The notes: generated from the letters alone by a model not told the origin. Shown: positions 52,647 to 64,000, counted from the first letter of the stretch. The stretch is 64,000 bases of DNA from Acholoe squamosa (GCA_949317995.1 OX439039.1:52132785-52196784); one strand, 5' to 3'. Program-made: numbers and translations.

Positions 52647-52999
52647 CTGGAAGTGGCGTATGGTGCCAGGGGTAAACCACCACCTTCCCAGGACGTTGGA
52701 TTTCGAGTCGTTGGAACTGAGCCTGCAATGATCGGTGTGGATAAGGTTTCCCTCACAGTTCCTCCTCAGTGGGTTGGACGGCGTTCTCCATCCAGGGTAG
52801 TGCTAAAGAGATCAGGGGGTCCTACTTCTGGTCTTTCTTCCATTCCTTTCGCACCTCTTCCCCTTGGTTGGGGTCGGTGCTTAATATCAATTAGATGTGG
52901 GGCTTGTTTATATTTGGTTCCTTTTCTACGTGGAGAGTGAAACCTCCCTGTCCTTAAATGATTTATGCTATTGCCCTGCACCATTACTGGAGAAAGCAC
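52647..52999 (-). pseudogene. Third gypsy: pol remnant upstream of integrase
   Basis: Frames containing HSPRRKGTKYKQAPHLID and a Trp/Glu-rich linker before the integrase fit the RNase H-integrase connection of gypsy Pol. RT and RNase H are absent because the element ends near 53000. Confidence 0.4.
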
Positions 53000-53285
53000 T
53001 TTTATAGCTTTGTCATTGTTTTAATTAACCATGATTGTTTTTATTCCTCTCTGAATGCCATCAATCTTACATCATGGGTTGGGTATTTATGAAAAACTCA
53101 TTATGCATTCCAGATTTTATTGCCAATATAACCAATCAATCAACTTCCAAAAATCATTTCCTCATTCCAATATGTTCCCTTTTCAAACATTTAAATGGGG
53201 TCGTTTTTTCATTATTTCTTTTGGGGGGATGGGGTGGCCAATGTTATTCACACAAGATCCTCGTGCGAATATGACCTGCTATTTG
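53000..53285. other. Non-coding stretch with a 36-bp word shared with 58614-58649
   Basis: Contains GTTCCCTTTTCAAACATTTA plus AATGGGGT (53172-53201), repeated with its preceding 6 bases at 58614-58649 with one mismatch. Otherwise empty. Confidence 0.55.
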
Positions 53286-53690
53286 CATGAGGTGCACGAG
53301 ATTTCATAATTATACAGGACATGAAAAATACAGGACAAAACATGGAATAATAAGATACAGGACAAACACATAAGATACACGACACCCTGAGTACGTATAA
53401 GATATTGGATTACATAAGGATATACCATATACAAGACCACACTGAGAAATGATGAGACCTTGAGCTCTGGTGAGATACAGGGCATTTAAGATAGAGGACA
53501 ACATGAGGAATGAGAAGATACAGCACACCCTGATGAATGGTAAGATGGTAAGGAAAACCCGAGGAATGGCCTGTCCTGAATCTTTTACACTTCCTGGCGG
53601 GGTCCTGTATCTTATATATCCTATATCTTACCCTCAATTGTGGGATTCTGTATCTTGTATGTCTTGTATCTTACACTGCAAAACACAAAA
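53286..53690. repeat. Degenerate AGATACAGGAC repeat field
   Basis: AAGATACAGGACA-like words recur about ten times (53310-53560) and then appear inverted as GTCCTGTATCTTA and TATCTTGTATG (53600-53680), so the field has an inverted half. Frames through it are spurious. Confidence 0.65.
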
Positions 53691-53693
53691 ATC

Positions 53694-53768
53694 AGGGAAT
53701 GAGAGGGGTTTGAACCTGATATCATCAGGTCTGGAGACAGATGCCTTATCCATAACTCCATTGGGCCA
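53694..53768 (-). pseudogene. tRNA-like sequence (pol III A and B boxes), tRNA pseudogene or SINE head
   Basis: On the minus strand TTATGGATAAGG (53744-53755) resembles an A box and GGTTCAAACCC (53706-53716) is a near-consensus B box at proper spacing, with an anticodon-arm-like segment between. Acceptor-stem pairing is poor, so it is not a functional tRNA. The layout is closest to Arg-type tRNAs (AATGGA.TTATGGATAAGGC). Confidence 0.5.
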
Positions 53769-55292
53769 GGTGGAGGAAGTAGTGGTAAGGAAGGCATATA
53801 ATTATTTTGATCATGTCCCGTATCTTACTTATATGACTTGTATGCAGTCTTGTATAAAAGAAATTGTTCTTGTCCCTATCTTATGCAGTCTGCCTTATTC
53901 CTTTCAGTGATGGTAAGGTGAGACCCCCTTCCTTTCTAATAGCCAGCCCTAGCTTTTCAGTGGTGTTAGCCTCAGCCCTGCATACACTATTCCAAGCAGA
54001 ACACACTGTGCACAGGGGCAAGAGGCCCACAATGAAGAATAGCAGTAGAAACACTCCTTCTCACAAGAGTGATTACACAAGCGTTCCCCTTCCCTATATG
54101 AGCTACTTATAGAGTATAGGGTGCAGTTGACCCCGCACAGTATTCAAGTGCACTTAATGCATGAGTAGCCTCAATGGCCCTCAATGACTCTCAGCAGGCA
54201 CATTCACTCTTGAGAGGAGTGTTCCCCACAGGTGCACTTGGGGAAACCACTATTCCATTCTTTCGGTAACATCAGGTGATGGTAGGGCTGGAACAGGAAT
54301 AGTGAATGACTGCACAGGACTTACTATGCCTTACTGGGCTACCACCACTATAAAATGTAGGGTAGACTGACTAGGTCTTATTTATAAGATGTGCATATGC
54401 TACCATCACGAGGGTAGCGATGGCAGGACCTTTTTGAATTAACCTCCAGGTTCTCTAATAAATCCTTGCAATCCACCTTAGGAATTGGTTTGTAAACCAC
54501 TAGAAATAGTGATTCTCTCCTTATTTATTCATTTTAGGTTCTGTCATGTTTCTGGTACCTATAATCAAGAAAGAAAGGGTTCGATCCCAGTAACTTGTTT
54601 AGCCACACACTATACATTATTTCCAATGCAAGTGTATCCGACAGTTTTAAATTAGATTGCCAGCATCAAATAAAGTCTTAGGGGGTATCAAAAGAAAGGG
54701 GTTTTCCTCCCGTTCGCCTCATTTAACCTCATTTATGAATATGTGGCATTGTGGCTACCAGCATTGTGGCAAGGGGACAGATAAAGGAGGAGGGTGGTGG
54801 GTGTCTAAAAAGGAATCCCTTAGGGGTGATCAAGTACTTCACTTTTAGAATAGCTGGGTCTGTTACAGAGAGATAATGTCCAACTCTGTTAATGACCATA
54901 CCTACATTTATCATAGTGATAGTCAGTAGCTGTTCACCAGTGCATTTTAAAATCATACCTATAGCTATGTTTTTTAAATGCCCTACTGATGTCATTCACA
55001 TTGGAAGGAAACTTAGTATACATGCATTTGAAATGGATCAAATCCCTGATTGAGGAAAACAAAAAGCGGAGAATGAGGGTGGGGGAGACAAACAACCCAC
55101 ATTATAGGAAATTAATAGTATAGATGGATCCATCTCTCTCTATATACATAATCAATACATATTAGTCACTAAATATTTAATTCTGACAAAAAGGTGTTAC
55201 TTAGTATCAACGTAAATCTCCCAGTTCTGGCCCGAGGAAGAGCTACTCGATAACTGTATCACATAATCCCCCCATTGCTAGCCTGATGCAGA
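53769..55292. other. Non-coding stretch
   Basis: No supported gene. Open frames of at most 88 codons without domains. Confidence 0.5.
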
Positions 55293-55302
55293 TGCTACTC
55301 AC

Positions 55303-55562
55303 CATGGGCGTGGACTGGTTACCAGATTTAGTCTTGTGTAGGTGTTATCCATATGCTATAGTAAGGGTGAGAAAGTAAAGGAAACAGTGTTGCCCTCTGG
55401 TGCCTTTATTTGCTATGCACAGACCTTGATTACAGAGGTGAGTGGTGACTTTGGCAAATAAAGGCACCAGACAGCAGCACTGTTCCCTTTACTTTCTCAC
55501 CCTTACTATAGCATATGGATAACACCTACACAAGACTAAATCTGGTAACCAGTCCACGCCCG
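55303..55562. mobile_element. 260-bp foldback MITE with 10-bp target duplication
   Basis: Inverted arms of about 105 bp (55307-55412 and 55463-55562) begin GGGCGTGGACTGGTTACCAG. TGCTACTCAC flanks both sides (55293-55302 and 55563-55572), a 10-bp target duplication typical of Mutator-like elements (9-11 bp). A CTCF-like word (GGCACCAGAGGGCA on the minus strand, about 55390-55403) lies in the left arm. Confidence 0.88.
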
Positions 55563-55572
55563 TGCTACTCAC

Positions 55573-58500
55573 TGTTTAATGTAGGTTTATACCTCCCACT
55601 GCTGACCTGATACTATTAACCTATTGTCATACTACTTACCATAGTAGTACACCGCAAAAGGTAATGTTAACCGGCAAAGTGTGCAATAAAGCTTTTATCA
55701 GCACCAAGTAAGTGTCGTTCCCAGGACAGGCCATTATGGTGCCAACACAATTGACAAGGAAATTCTCCACTCGCGAAAAGGGTATGAAAATGGGCAGCAC
55801 ATTCTTAGTTGGTAGAACGGTTAACGGAAATTAAGCCCGTGGTTTGGTAAAGGGCATCCACCCTGGATTGTACTCATTAATGATTTAACCGCCAGCTTGG
55901 TAACCCCTTTACCAGGTAGTTATTGTATAGAACACATGGTGGGGTGAAATAACTTCAAAACCCTGCTTAATTTGAACATCAATTGTTAAGTAATATAAAC
56001 TATAAAGCATTTACTGTACTATTGCCTTCAGTGGCTGTTCAAGGGAAACTGGTAATTATATCATGCATTATCCCTGAGTTGTTACATTGGATGAATTGTA
56101 CTTCTTGTGTCTTACACTGATGAGCATCCTGCATGTAATACAAAATTCACTTCAGCACATTTAACCGCAATATTTAGCACTTGAATTATTGAATTAATTT
56201 CCATTAAAAGAAAATTGCTGCTGGCTATTGAAGGACGCTTTTTCTAGCAAGGACGTAAAGAGAACTGCTTAAATGACACTGATTTTCAAGATGTAAAATG
56301 CAATATTTTCTCTCAGGATGTGGTCTTGTATCGAGCTTGTTAGTAGTTCCTAACTGTGCATTGAGGGTAGTGCATGGGTTCAAGACATTTGCATGTCCAA
56401 TGTATGTGTTTGTGGTGACGGTGACTTATGTTTCTTTACGGTTGCAGCACCTTTCTATCGTTTTGCTAACACCACTCTATATACTGCTCTCTATAACTTT
56501 AATCAATCTAGTTTGATAAACAAAATCTAAACTCACGGCCATCTTCTGATAACCTTGACATGTATTGATGTTTGAGGCAGTTAAGCATTCTGCTAAAAAT
56601 GACATTATCTGAATGTTTCAGGAAATTATACTACCTCTTGTTGTGTTGGTCTATAAGACTGGGATGAAATGATAAATTGCAGTCCATGGCGTCCCTGTAT
56701 GCTGGTAACCCACTAGTAGATGGGAATGTCCATTTATTCGCCAGATGGCAGGCATTATTAGGGCTATTGAATTACCATAGGCTTCTCTGTGGGTCTCCTC
56801 CTCTATGAATTAGATCTGAGTCAGGTAGGTCAACTACTCACGTGCCGACCTTCTCACAATGAGCTGCTCTGCTTCTTCATTATTCTGCAGCAGTATAACC
56901 CCTTTTGTGTCATGAGTATGGCAAAGTTTGATTTATTAGTCCCCCTGCTGTTCCTTTGGTCCACGATGGTTGGGTTTGATGGGGCGTTTGTACTTCCTGA
57001 CGTTGGTCAAGATTGAGGACCAGATAACCGATACCCCTGGACCTTATTACATATACTGCTCATATGGCCTTACACTTATAGCACATTGATGCCAAACAGA
57101 GTTTATAATGTCGTGACCACCATTAACAATGGCGTACCAAGTATGACCAAATTAATACGTTTAAAGTTGGTTCCATTTCTTTTTATGAGTTGAAGGTAAC
57201 TGCACTTCCTCTAATATCTATTTATTTTTCAGATAGTACTTCGAGATGCCATGGGAGAGTTAGGGTGCCAAGGATATTTTTAGAGACTGGAACCCTTATA
57301 AATGCCATACCACCCATAAGCCTTATATTGGATCAGTTCCCTGTGAGAGAGAAGCCACGCGGCTGTGGTAATAGGCATTCCCAATCCAACTTCTTATCCC
57401 ATGATAAAGAACAGCGTCCTTAGTCCTGTTCGATAACCCGATGAGGGTAGGGTCCTGGCCAGAGGATTTCTCCTAGTAGGCCTACAATGTACCCTGCTTG
57501 GGTAAAGAAAACCGAGGACTTCACTGACACTCTACACCTGTATTTACGTGAAGGTTTCTGCCCTTTCTTTAAAGGGCTCTGGTTAGTTCCTCTACTACAT
57601 ATATGCGTTATATGTGGCGGGTGGACACTTTTAAAAAATATGACGCTGTCAGTAACTAGGCTATACAAGAAAGAGGGAAGTCTGAATTATTTATGCTAAG
57701 TCCCCGGGCGAGGGTCCCCTACTTGTGGCAGACCATCTGGCAGTGAACCTTATATATAAGTACCTTGTTGGGGGGAGAAATGACCAGATTATTGATTTCT
57801 TGTCCGTGTTTAAGGAATCAGCAAATGGCTTACAGTGTCACATAAATTTACCTACTCGTCAGCAGGAAGTCCTGGACACCTCCCAGCAGGGCATTACTTT
57901 CTTGATAGTGCCACTGGTAATCAACATTTTTGAGAAATGCCCCAGTGGAATGCTGCTATATCGATCCAGTAGAATACACACATTTCTTTTTGAGGAAAGA
58001 TACATGTATCTTCCTCTAAATCTAAATCATGGTAAGGAATTTTGACATGTATATGGCTAAGTCTACTGCTTACCTGTAGCGGCTCATAATAGAAATTCCA
58101 ATGATTATAGCCGATGGAAATCGTCCTAGTATTACAATATTCTGTTTTTGAAGGGTTGTGAATATTGATTGTTTTAGCACACATTACATATCTGCGCAAT
58201 AAACAAAACATCATTATGTACATGTGAGACCCTTTATTACTCATGCAAGGACTCAATATGATACGTCATACAAAAATAGAACTACATTGTATAATCATGA
58301 ATAGGAGCTGACCCAAATCTATTTTTATGAACGTGACTGGAGACAGGCAAAACAGGATGCGCATTACTCTATGCCATTTCATAAATGGGCGTTGTGTGGC
58401 TCGGGTGACACACTGGCTTACCATACTGGCTTTGTTGTTAATAATGAGGCTCTCATATGTACAGTCCCCTCTAAGGGAAACTGAGACTGTACATATCCAT

Positions 58501-59689
58501 GTATACATGCAAAAGGATCCTCCAAGGAAATTCAACCTTTCCTGTGTATATTGCCCCATTCGATCGGTGACACAGGTGCTGGTTTTTAAAGTATCTAAGG
58601 GAGAGTCATTCAATCCAATACGTTCCCTTTTCAAACATTTAAATGGGGTTCGATCGTTACCTTATAGTGGCAACCGTATGATGCTCCTCATGACCAGGCT
58701 GGCTGCAAGTGCTATGATAATTTATTCTGAGAACCTAGTAGCTCATATCCTTGTCACCTTGGCCCTAGGACTAGCTGCAGGACAAAACACCAGCCCATTA
58801 TTACTCTGGTTCAGCCACAATGCAAGAGAGCATTAACCCAGAATCTAACCATGCATCTCCATCATAGTGCAATCATTTCATTCTCTTGTCATTGGAGGGG
58901 GGGGGATGTCGTTGAAGCCATCTATGGCCATACATTTGTGATTTTATGCATGGCTTCTGTACATGTCCAGCCTATTTCTGTCTCTACACTCATTCACTGC
59001 CACAGGTCTGTTATTGGTGGTTCATGAATTATACACAATTTTGGCATTCTTATCACCTTGACCATATTTGCAACCAATGCATCATTGTCAAGAAAACACA
59101 TTCCATAATACATCATGAATATAGGGAACATTTTGTGTGAATTTGATCTCGCCTCTCATATTAAACAAAACTCATTATACTCACGATGTCTGATACTCAC
59201 GATATCACCTGCAGTTAAATCTTCGGCAGACATCGACCACTGCATGTTTAGTAGGTTAGGACCTTGTAGTTGAGGTGAACGGTCCAATTTGTGGTCTGTC
59301 ACATGCCCATCCTGCACTAGTCACGGGATCATTGAGCACATCACCATACATTCATCCAATTCCATAGATTGGCATCTGTACGATGATTGGTTTTTATTTA
59401 GCCAAATACAGAAAATGACACCTGAGTTATCATGTTTTGTACATGCCTACTACCCTGATTTCTGGATGTGAACAATTGCACATCTTGGAATAGAGCATGA
59501 ATGTGTCAAATCTGCTTAATGATAAATCTCTAACATTTGACTAGTTTTGTCGACGGCGATGGATCCCAGATACTAGTCGATAATATGAAAACAGAAAGTA
59601 CACCATTATCTTAACCTCATATTTAATGTAAAAATACTAATATGTAATGAAATGGACAATATCAAACCCCATGGCAAAGGGGCAGGACA
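55573..59689. other. Long AT-rich stretch without supported genes
   Basis: About 4.1 kb. The longest frame is 169 codons (58327-58836, plus) with no domain and a mixed composition expected by chance. It holds the second copy of the 36-bp word (58614-58649). No LTR, TIR pair or RNA gene was identified. Confidence 0.5.
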
Positions 59690-59739
59690 GGAGGACATTT
59701 CTCAGTAACCTTAATTAGCATTATTGAGAAATGCCCTCC
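59690..59739. repeat. Small hairpin
   Basis: GGAGGACATTTCTCAGTAA (59690-59708) pairs with TTATTGAGAAATGCCCTCC (59721-59739) with few mismatches around a 12-base loop. It could be a MITE remnant or RNA hairpin. Confidence 0.6.
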
Positions 59740-60330
59740 AAATGCAGGATGGACATTAGTAGAAGCAGAGACATGACATGTGATTGGGGTAGGAGTGTAC
59801 GGCATAGTGTGACTGATAGGATGAATTATTTATGATCCCATCTGGTAGGCTTACCACCCAGGAGAGACAGCGTGTGTCCTATGGTATTATTGTATATAGC
59901 TTGATAGAACAATGCGATAAAGAAAGGGAAAATGTGTGTTTTAACTTAGTAAAATCCAAATGTTACGAAGTTAGGTTTGCACAGATTTCTGTTATAATAT
60001 TACCAGGGAGAGATGAAAATATAGGTTAGAGTCAAAGAACACAGTCTGTAAAGAATCCAGCTATAGCTCCAAGGATGGCAATCGCAGACATTTCAGATTC
60101 ATTTCCCTGTTACAAACCAGACTAAGCAAAACAGAGAGGGAAACTTATTTTTTTAGTAACTATATAGCTTGGTAACAAAAATAACAACAATGGGGTGAGA
60201 CCCAGTTAGAGTGCTACACAGTCCCAACTGCCACACATTTGTTGAAATCGGTCTCTTACTGAGTCTATAAGAAACTTAATTGTTTATAGTTGATAATGTT
60301 AACACTAACATGCATGCAGCAATTGTTAGG

Positions 60331-60480
60331 GAGTGGTGATTATTTATCGATAGGGGAGGGAGGTTGGGGGGCATAAATATATTGACCCCTCATGAGGGTG
60401 GGGGTGGAGCTGGCTGTAAAATGTTTTGCCTCTTCAATGCCAAAAGGCCTGTGTGCTACCATAAATCAAAGAGGGGCGTG
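60331..60480 (+). repeat. Copy of the GGGAGTGGTC element family
   Basis: AGGGAGTGGTGATTATTTATC, then G-rich sequence and CCCCTCATGAGGGTGGGG, then CATAAATCAAAGAGGGGCG. It is diverged from the copies at 2706 and 4207, and the far end is unclear. Confidence 0.6.
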
Positions 60481-61128
60481 AAAATGGATAAATAATGATA
60501 TCTATTGGCAATTGCTGTAAATATACTTATTGCAGGTTTTCTAGGATAAGTATTCACAAATCATATCAATTCTCTTATCAACAGTGTAGATTGACTTAAT
60601 TACCAGTTGCTTTCACAGCAAAAAGGAAATTTCTTTATGTTCATATCACAGTTCAAGAGACATCAATCTCTTGGCCAATGAGGCAACTCGCCAACTCAAC
60701 CGAACATCTGCAAAATCAAAGATAGATTCCAAGGATACCATTGGACTTATACCCGATCAACATTTCCATTTGGAACATAGGATTTCACTTAATTTTTATG
60801 TAACAACTGCCATTAAATATCTTGTTGATTGGTGACTCCTGTACTGCAGGTTTTAAGGAATGATGATAAGAAACTTGATGAGGCTTTGGGGCAATATGAT
60901 TTTATTTTTTATATTTTTTTTTATCTGGCAATATCCATTGGACTATGTTGTTTGATCATCTATATCCCTCAATTATCCATTAATTTTATTACTCTTCCTA
61001 TCAATCTTTGTGTATCACAGAGTGACCTGGCACTTTATTAAGAGAGAGAATAGAAGAAAAAACAAAAAAAAAACAAACAAAGTTCTTGTCCTGCCTGCCA
61101 TGCGTGGCTGCTGCTTCCTGAACTTCTG
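60481..61128. other. AT-rich non-coding stretch
   Basis: No supported gene. It lies next to the recombinase end of the second DIRS-like element, so it may contain that element's terminal repeat, which I could not delimit. Confidence 0.45.
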
Positions 61129-62293
61129 TCACCCCCGCTGTGGGGGGAGAGTGTGAAAGGGTAACTGTTCTAATCTACACCAGGAGGTGGTCTTGAAGTC
61201 AATAGGCCATTTGATCACCTGGTGATCTATTTGGACCATTGACTCGTCAAAGCTCTGGGAAAGGATAAACAAGTCGCCACTGCCGTTTAGCCGACCATAG
61301 TAACCATAGGCTTTGCTAGGTATATGAGCGCTGTCAATCCTGCCCAATCTCCTGCCTGCCGAATATCCTCCAACAGAATGCCTGACTCATGGAAGAAAAC
61401 TGCACCCGCTCTTTGTAAGCTATGCACTCCGGCCCTTTCAGGGTTCACCCCAATGCTCTTCATTAGTCCCTTAAGGAACTTGAGCAGGACCGAGTAACTG
61501 AGGGGAACTTCTCGCCCTCCTTTATGGATAACAAATAATGGCGAGTCTGGTGAAGCGGGAACGTCAATCATATGCTTTTGAATCAATGAGGTCGCACAGA
61601 AAGGTGATCCCAGGGTGTAGGTTATGGGAACTAGGTGCACTCTCTGCCCATATTGGATTGTCTTCGAGCTACTAATCTCAAGCATCATGCCCCATAGGTG
61701 AAAGGTGATTGACTTCCTTTTCAGGAAGTGGCCTGACAAGTCAGAAATTGAATTAGGTACCAAGTTACTTTTCCTCAGCAAGGAGTGAAAGCTCAGAACT
61801 ATGCAAGCCCACATAACACAATGGTTACTGTTTGTAACCTGAACATGTCACATAAGTTAGCAAATGTTAATGTCACTCTAGTAGGGACTGGATGGCCCAA
61901 TATTCTGCGCAAACCGTGAAGCGCCGCACTGAAAGAAAATTCTTGGCGAATCCAGCCTACCTCATATCCAAAATAGCGGTTTAAGCTAATTACACCACAC
62001 ACATAATTATCGAAAGTGCTGTAGCTCAGACAGTCAGAAAGGTACATAATATAACCAGTCATAGTTAGCACATCCGTAGGGAGAACTTTCACTCCGAGCC
62101 AAGTGCAAAACACAATATAGCGTTTCCACTGAGATGACTTTGTGCGCCAGGTTGATGGAGACCAAACGAAGGCTCTGGCCCCTGCTGCTAGCCTATCCAA
62201 CTTCATACACCGCTGGGAAACCACTTCAACATAAAAATAAAGGAAACTCTGTGCTACCATCCAGCAATCTTGATAACTTATCCGCCACCACAT
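61129..62293 (-). pseudogene. Second DIRS-like element: tyrosine recombinase, HxxR arginine lost
   Basis: 62293-61799 is the core-binding domain (WSPSTWRTKSSQWKRYI, YLSDCLSYSTFDNYVCGVISLNRYFG). A frame change near 61800-61814 leads to the catalytic domain (61814-61287) with FHSLLRKSNLVP (first Arg), SSKTIQYGQ, VHSLQRAGAVFF, RQAGDWAG and the probable nucleophile Tyr in ALIYLAKP. The conserved H-S-L-R reads H-S-L-Q, with CAA at 61413-61415, one transition from the Arg codon CGA. A short further frame reaches 61129. It integrates circular cDNA in intact DIRS elements. Confidence 0.88.
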
Positions 62294-63132
62294 TGAGACG
62301 GCCAGGTATGTGGCATGCCACTACATGGCAATTGTACAACACTGATAGCCAGAAGACTCTTCTCAAGATTGCCATAGCAACCTTATTTTCACTGCGCCCT
62401 GAGTTTATTGCTGCCACTACTTGGGTATTATCTGAGTTCACAATGACCTTGCTATCTCTGAATATAGGACTCCACCTCCAGAGAGACTAAATTAGAGGGT
62501 AGAATTCCTGTACATTTATGTTGTTTGGAATGACCATATCCGGTTCCAGTCGCATATGACCGTGGAGGTCTACCACATTTTCCAATGAACCGTGCCATGC
62601 TCCAGCCAACCAGTCTCCCATACACTCAACTCCATAAACCTTGCCTGAAGCATCCATGGATAGAGTTAACTCCTGCTCAGTGTCTGACGTAATGATACAG
62701 GCTTCTCCGTTGAACCATCTAGAGAATGATGTCCACCAGTACATATCCTTGTGAAAACCTTTAGTCAAGGAGATATACCGCTTACCCTGAAAACCTTTCA
62801 GCATCTCGATAACTCGATGTGAGAATGTACGACCGCCTTTTACCAAAGAGGAGCAATGAGACAAAATGCCAAAAAGTCTTTGCAATTGCTTAAGTGTTGC
62901 CTTGCGGCGACCATTGAAAAACGCAACCTCCTGCTTCAACTTTGCCAATTTCTCCTCTGGTAATCTAAGCTTCCAATCGACCGTATCAATCTCGATTCCT
63001 AGGTACCGCTGAACTCTAGTAGGGCTTGCCACCTTTTTGTATGCCACATAGAAGCTAAGCTTCAGAAGCAATGAATGTAGGGTCAATTGTGCAACTTGAC
63101 TTTGTTCATATGAATGCCCTATTAATAAAAAA
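62226..63132 (-). pseudogene. Second DIRS-like element: RT C-terminal part and RNase H
   Basis: The 63140-62487 frame carries the RT thumb (RYLGIEIDTVDWKLRLPEEKL, cut here to its core LGIEIDTVDWKLRL) with LKQLQRLFGILSHCSSLVKGG, the DIRS signature block, then RNase H starting with LTLSMDASGKVYG and NINVQEFYPL. After a stop (near 62490) it continues 62441-62226 with NSDNTQVVAAINSGRSEN and NVVADKLSRLL. RNase H acidic residues are present across the two pieces. Confidence 0.85.
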
Positions 63133-63901
63133 ATCATCAAGATAGTTGAAACAAATAAAGCCGCTCTTCCACATAAATCTTGAAATATACCCAGTCAAGC
63201 GATTAAAAATGTAAGGGGCAGCTCTGGTACCGAAAGATTGTCCACCAAATAGTGGTCCTTTCCATCAATTGACCAACGCAACCCCTGAAACTTCCTGTCC
63301 TCCTGCCTAACCAAAACTGAACAGTAAGCTGCCGAGATGTCTGTCACCACCAGAAACATGCCCAGGCATAACTGATCGCACACATCATCAATCTTGGTGA
63401 ACTGAAAATGTTGAAAAGTTTGTTTCATGTAAGAATTAATCGATCTGTCTATCGACTTGCATCGGTGATAGGGTGAAAAACCCCTGACGCTTTAGGGACC
63501 GCCCCCAAGGCATGAACACATAAGGGGTTGTCCGATACAACATCTAATTTACCCCTTGTATACTCGTCATGTAACAAGTTGTCAATAAACGAGTGAGCCT
63601 GGACAGTGGCGGATTTATAGTTGGGGCTTTCATAATCATCCACCTTTGCATGGGGATCCACTATTTTGAAACCGTTCATGACCCCATCCAGGATGAAGTG
63701 ACTATCAATATCAGGGTCCGTATCAAATAATAACATGTCTCTCCAACCTGCTGGCTTGAGTTGGGAATGGACACCTGCTACCACATGAACATAGTTACAG
63801 TCCCACAAAGGCACATAATTATCATACAAAGCTAATAAGGCATTCAAACTGTCAGAACATAGTAATTCCTCACAATTATGCACATGGATGGAATCAAACA
63901 T
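63133..63901 (-). pseudogene. Second DIRS-like element: RT N-terminal part
   Basis: 63901-63449 includes WRDMLLFDTDPD, then NPLCVHALGAVPKASGVFHP. After a frame change it continues 63428-63195 with FLVVTDISAAYCSVLVRQED and FQGLRWSI. The YLDD codons lie at 63133-63144, in a different frame from the downstream thumb that starts at 63140, so another frame change falls at the active site. Gag-like sequence would lie beyond the window edge. Confidence 0.85.
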
Positions 63902-64000
63902 CCGCTAGCCCCACTCAGGCTTGTCTCTGAGAACCTGGGGAGGCCTAGTAACCAAGCTGCTGGTAATTTTGCTGCTGACCAAAATAATGCGTCTGGTTTC
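63902..64000 (-). other. Partial upstream segment of the second DIRS-like element
   Basis: The minus-strand frames include a Gln/Tyr-rich YFGQQQNYQQLGY reading that may be the end of the first ORF. It is truncated by the window end. Confidence 0.35.

Noticed and set aside
56110..56150. Possible hammerhead ribozyme core (CTGATGAG)
   Set aside because: No GAAAC box or pairing stems at the needed positions.
58327..58836. 169-codon plus-strand frame
   Set aside because: No domain, no neighbours, and a composition compatible with chance in a 4-kb non-coding stretch.
1..64000. CRISPR array or bacterial operon
   Set aside because: Repeats are satellites, minisatellites and transposon ends; gene content is eukaryotic retroelements and there are no cas genes.

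Overview
This is a repeat-dominated piece of an animal nuclear genome, and I found no convincing host protein-coding gene in it. The element mix (three Ty3/gypsy lineages, two DIRS-like tyrosine-recombinase retroelements, a LINE, many small inverted-repeat DNA elements, a TA microsatellite and a 175-bp satellite) and a cluster of CTCF-like motifs suggest a bilaterian, probably a marine invertebrate. The species cannot be named from this evidence.

Layout. 1-1392 is a satellite array. 1393-12000 is mostly AT-rich non-coding DNA holding a G/C-run inverted-repeat element family, a (TA)n tract, a 372-bp tandem duplication, a trio of CTCF-like sites (8174-8409) and a 1.04-kb TIR element (10761-11799). 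12001-14127 (minus) is a broken ORF ending in zinc-finger-like motifs. 14221-34746 is a large composite inverted repeat. A 16-kb gypsy-type provirus (14411-30379) with gag, pol and env-like genes sits inside its left arm. The provirus is flanked by the 5-bp duplication CTCAG, and its uninterrupted target is still visible in the right arm. 35237-39700 (minus) is a decayed gypsy gag-pol whose probable 5' LTR and primer site lie at 42658-42986, separated from it by an internally deleted LINE (39780-42640). 43500-44908 holds a direct repeat, one copy of which carries a 794-bp TIR element. 45030-46862 and 61129-63901 (minus) are two DIRS-like elements. 47000-52999 (minus) is a scrambled third gypsy with integrase, a zinc-finger ORF, a gag core and Thr/Pro-rich remnants. 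53000-61100 is mostly empty, with a 260-bp foldback element, a tRNA-like fragment and short inverted repeats.

How the parts relate. The history is nested insertion. The composite inverted repeat lies between a gypsy pol end (35237) and the zinc-finger ORF (14127), both on the minus strand. A similar ORF follows the integrase of the third gypsy at 50311-51490. Gypsy lineages carrying an extra zinc-finger ORF after pol are the most interesting undescribed architecture suggested here. The best-preserved element is the env-bearing gypsy: its pol and env frames are long and open, but gag has an in-frame stop and a frame change, and there is a stop just before the protease. The other retroelements carry visible inactivating lesions: an in-frame RT deletion, a missing protease glycine, an integrase Asp-to-Asn change plus a stop, and a recombinase Arg-to-Gln change.

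Limits: all identifications come from reading motifs by eye. Boundaries without target duplications are approximate, and percent identities are manual estimates.
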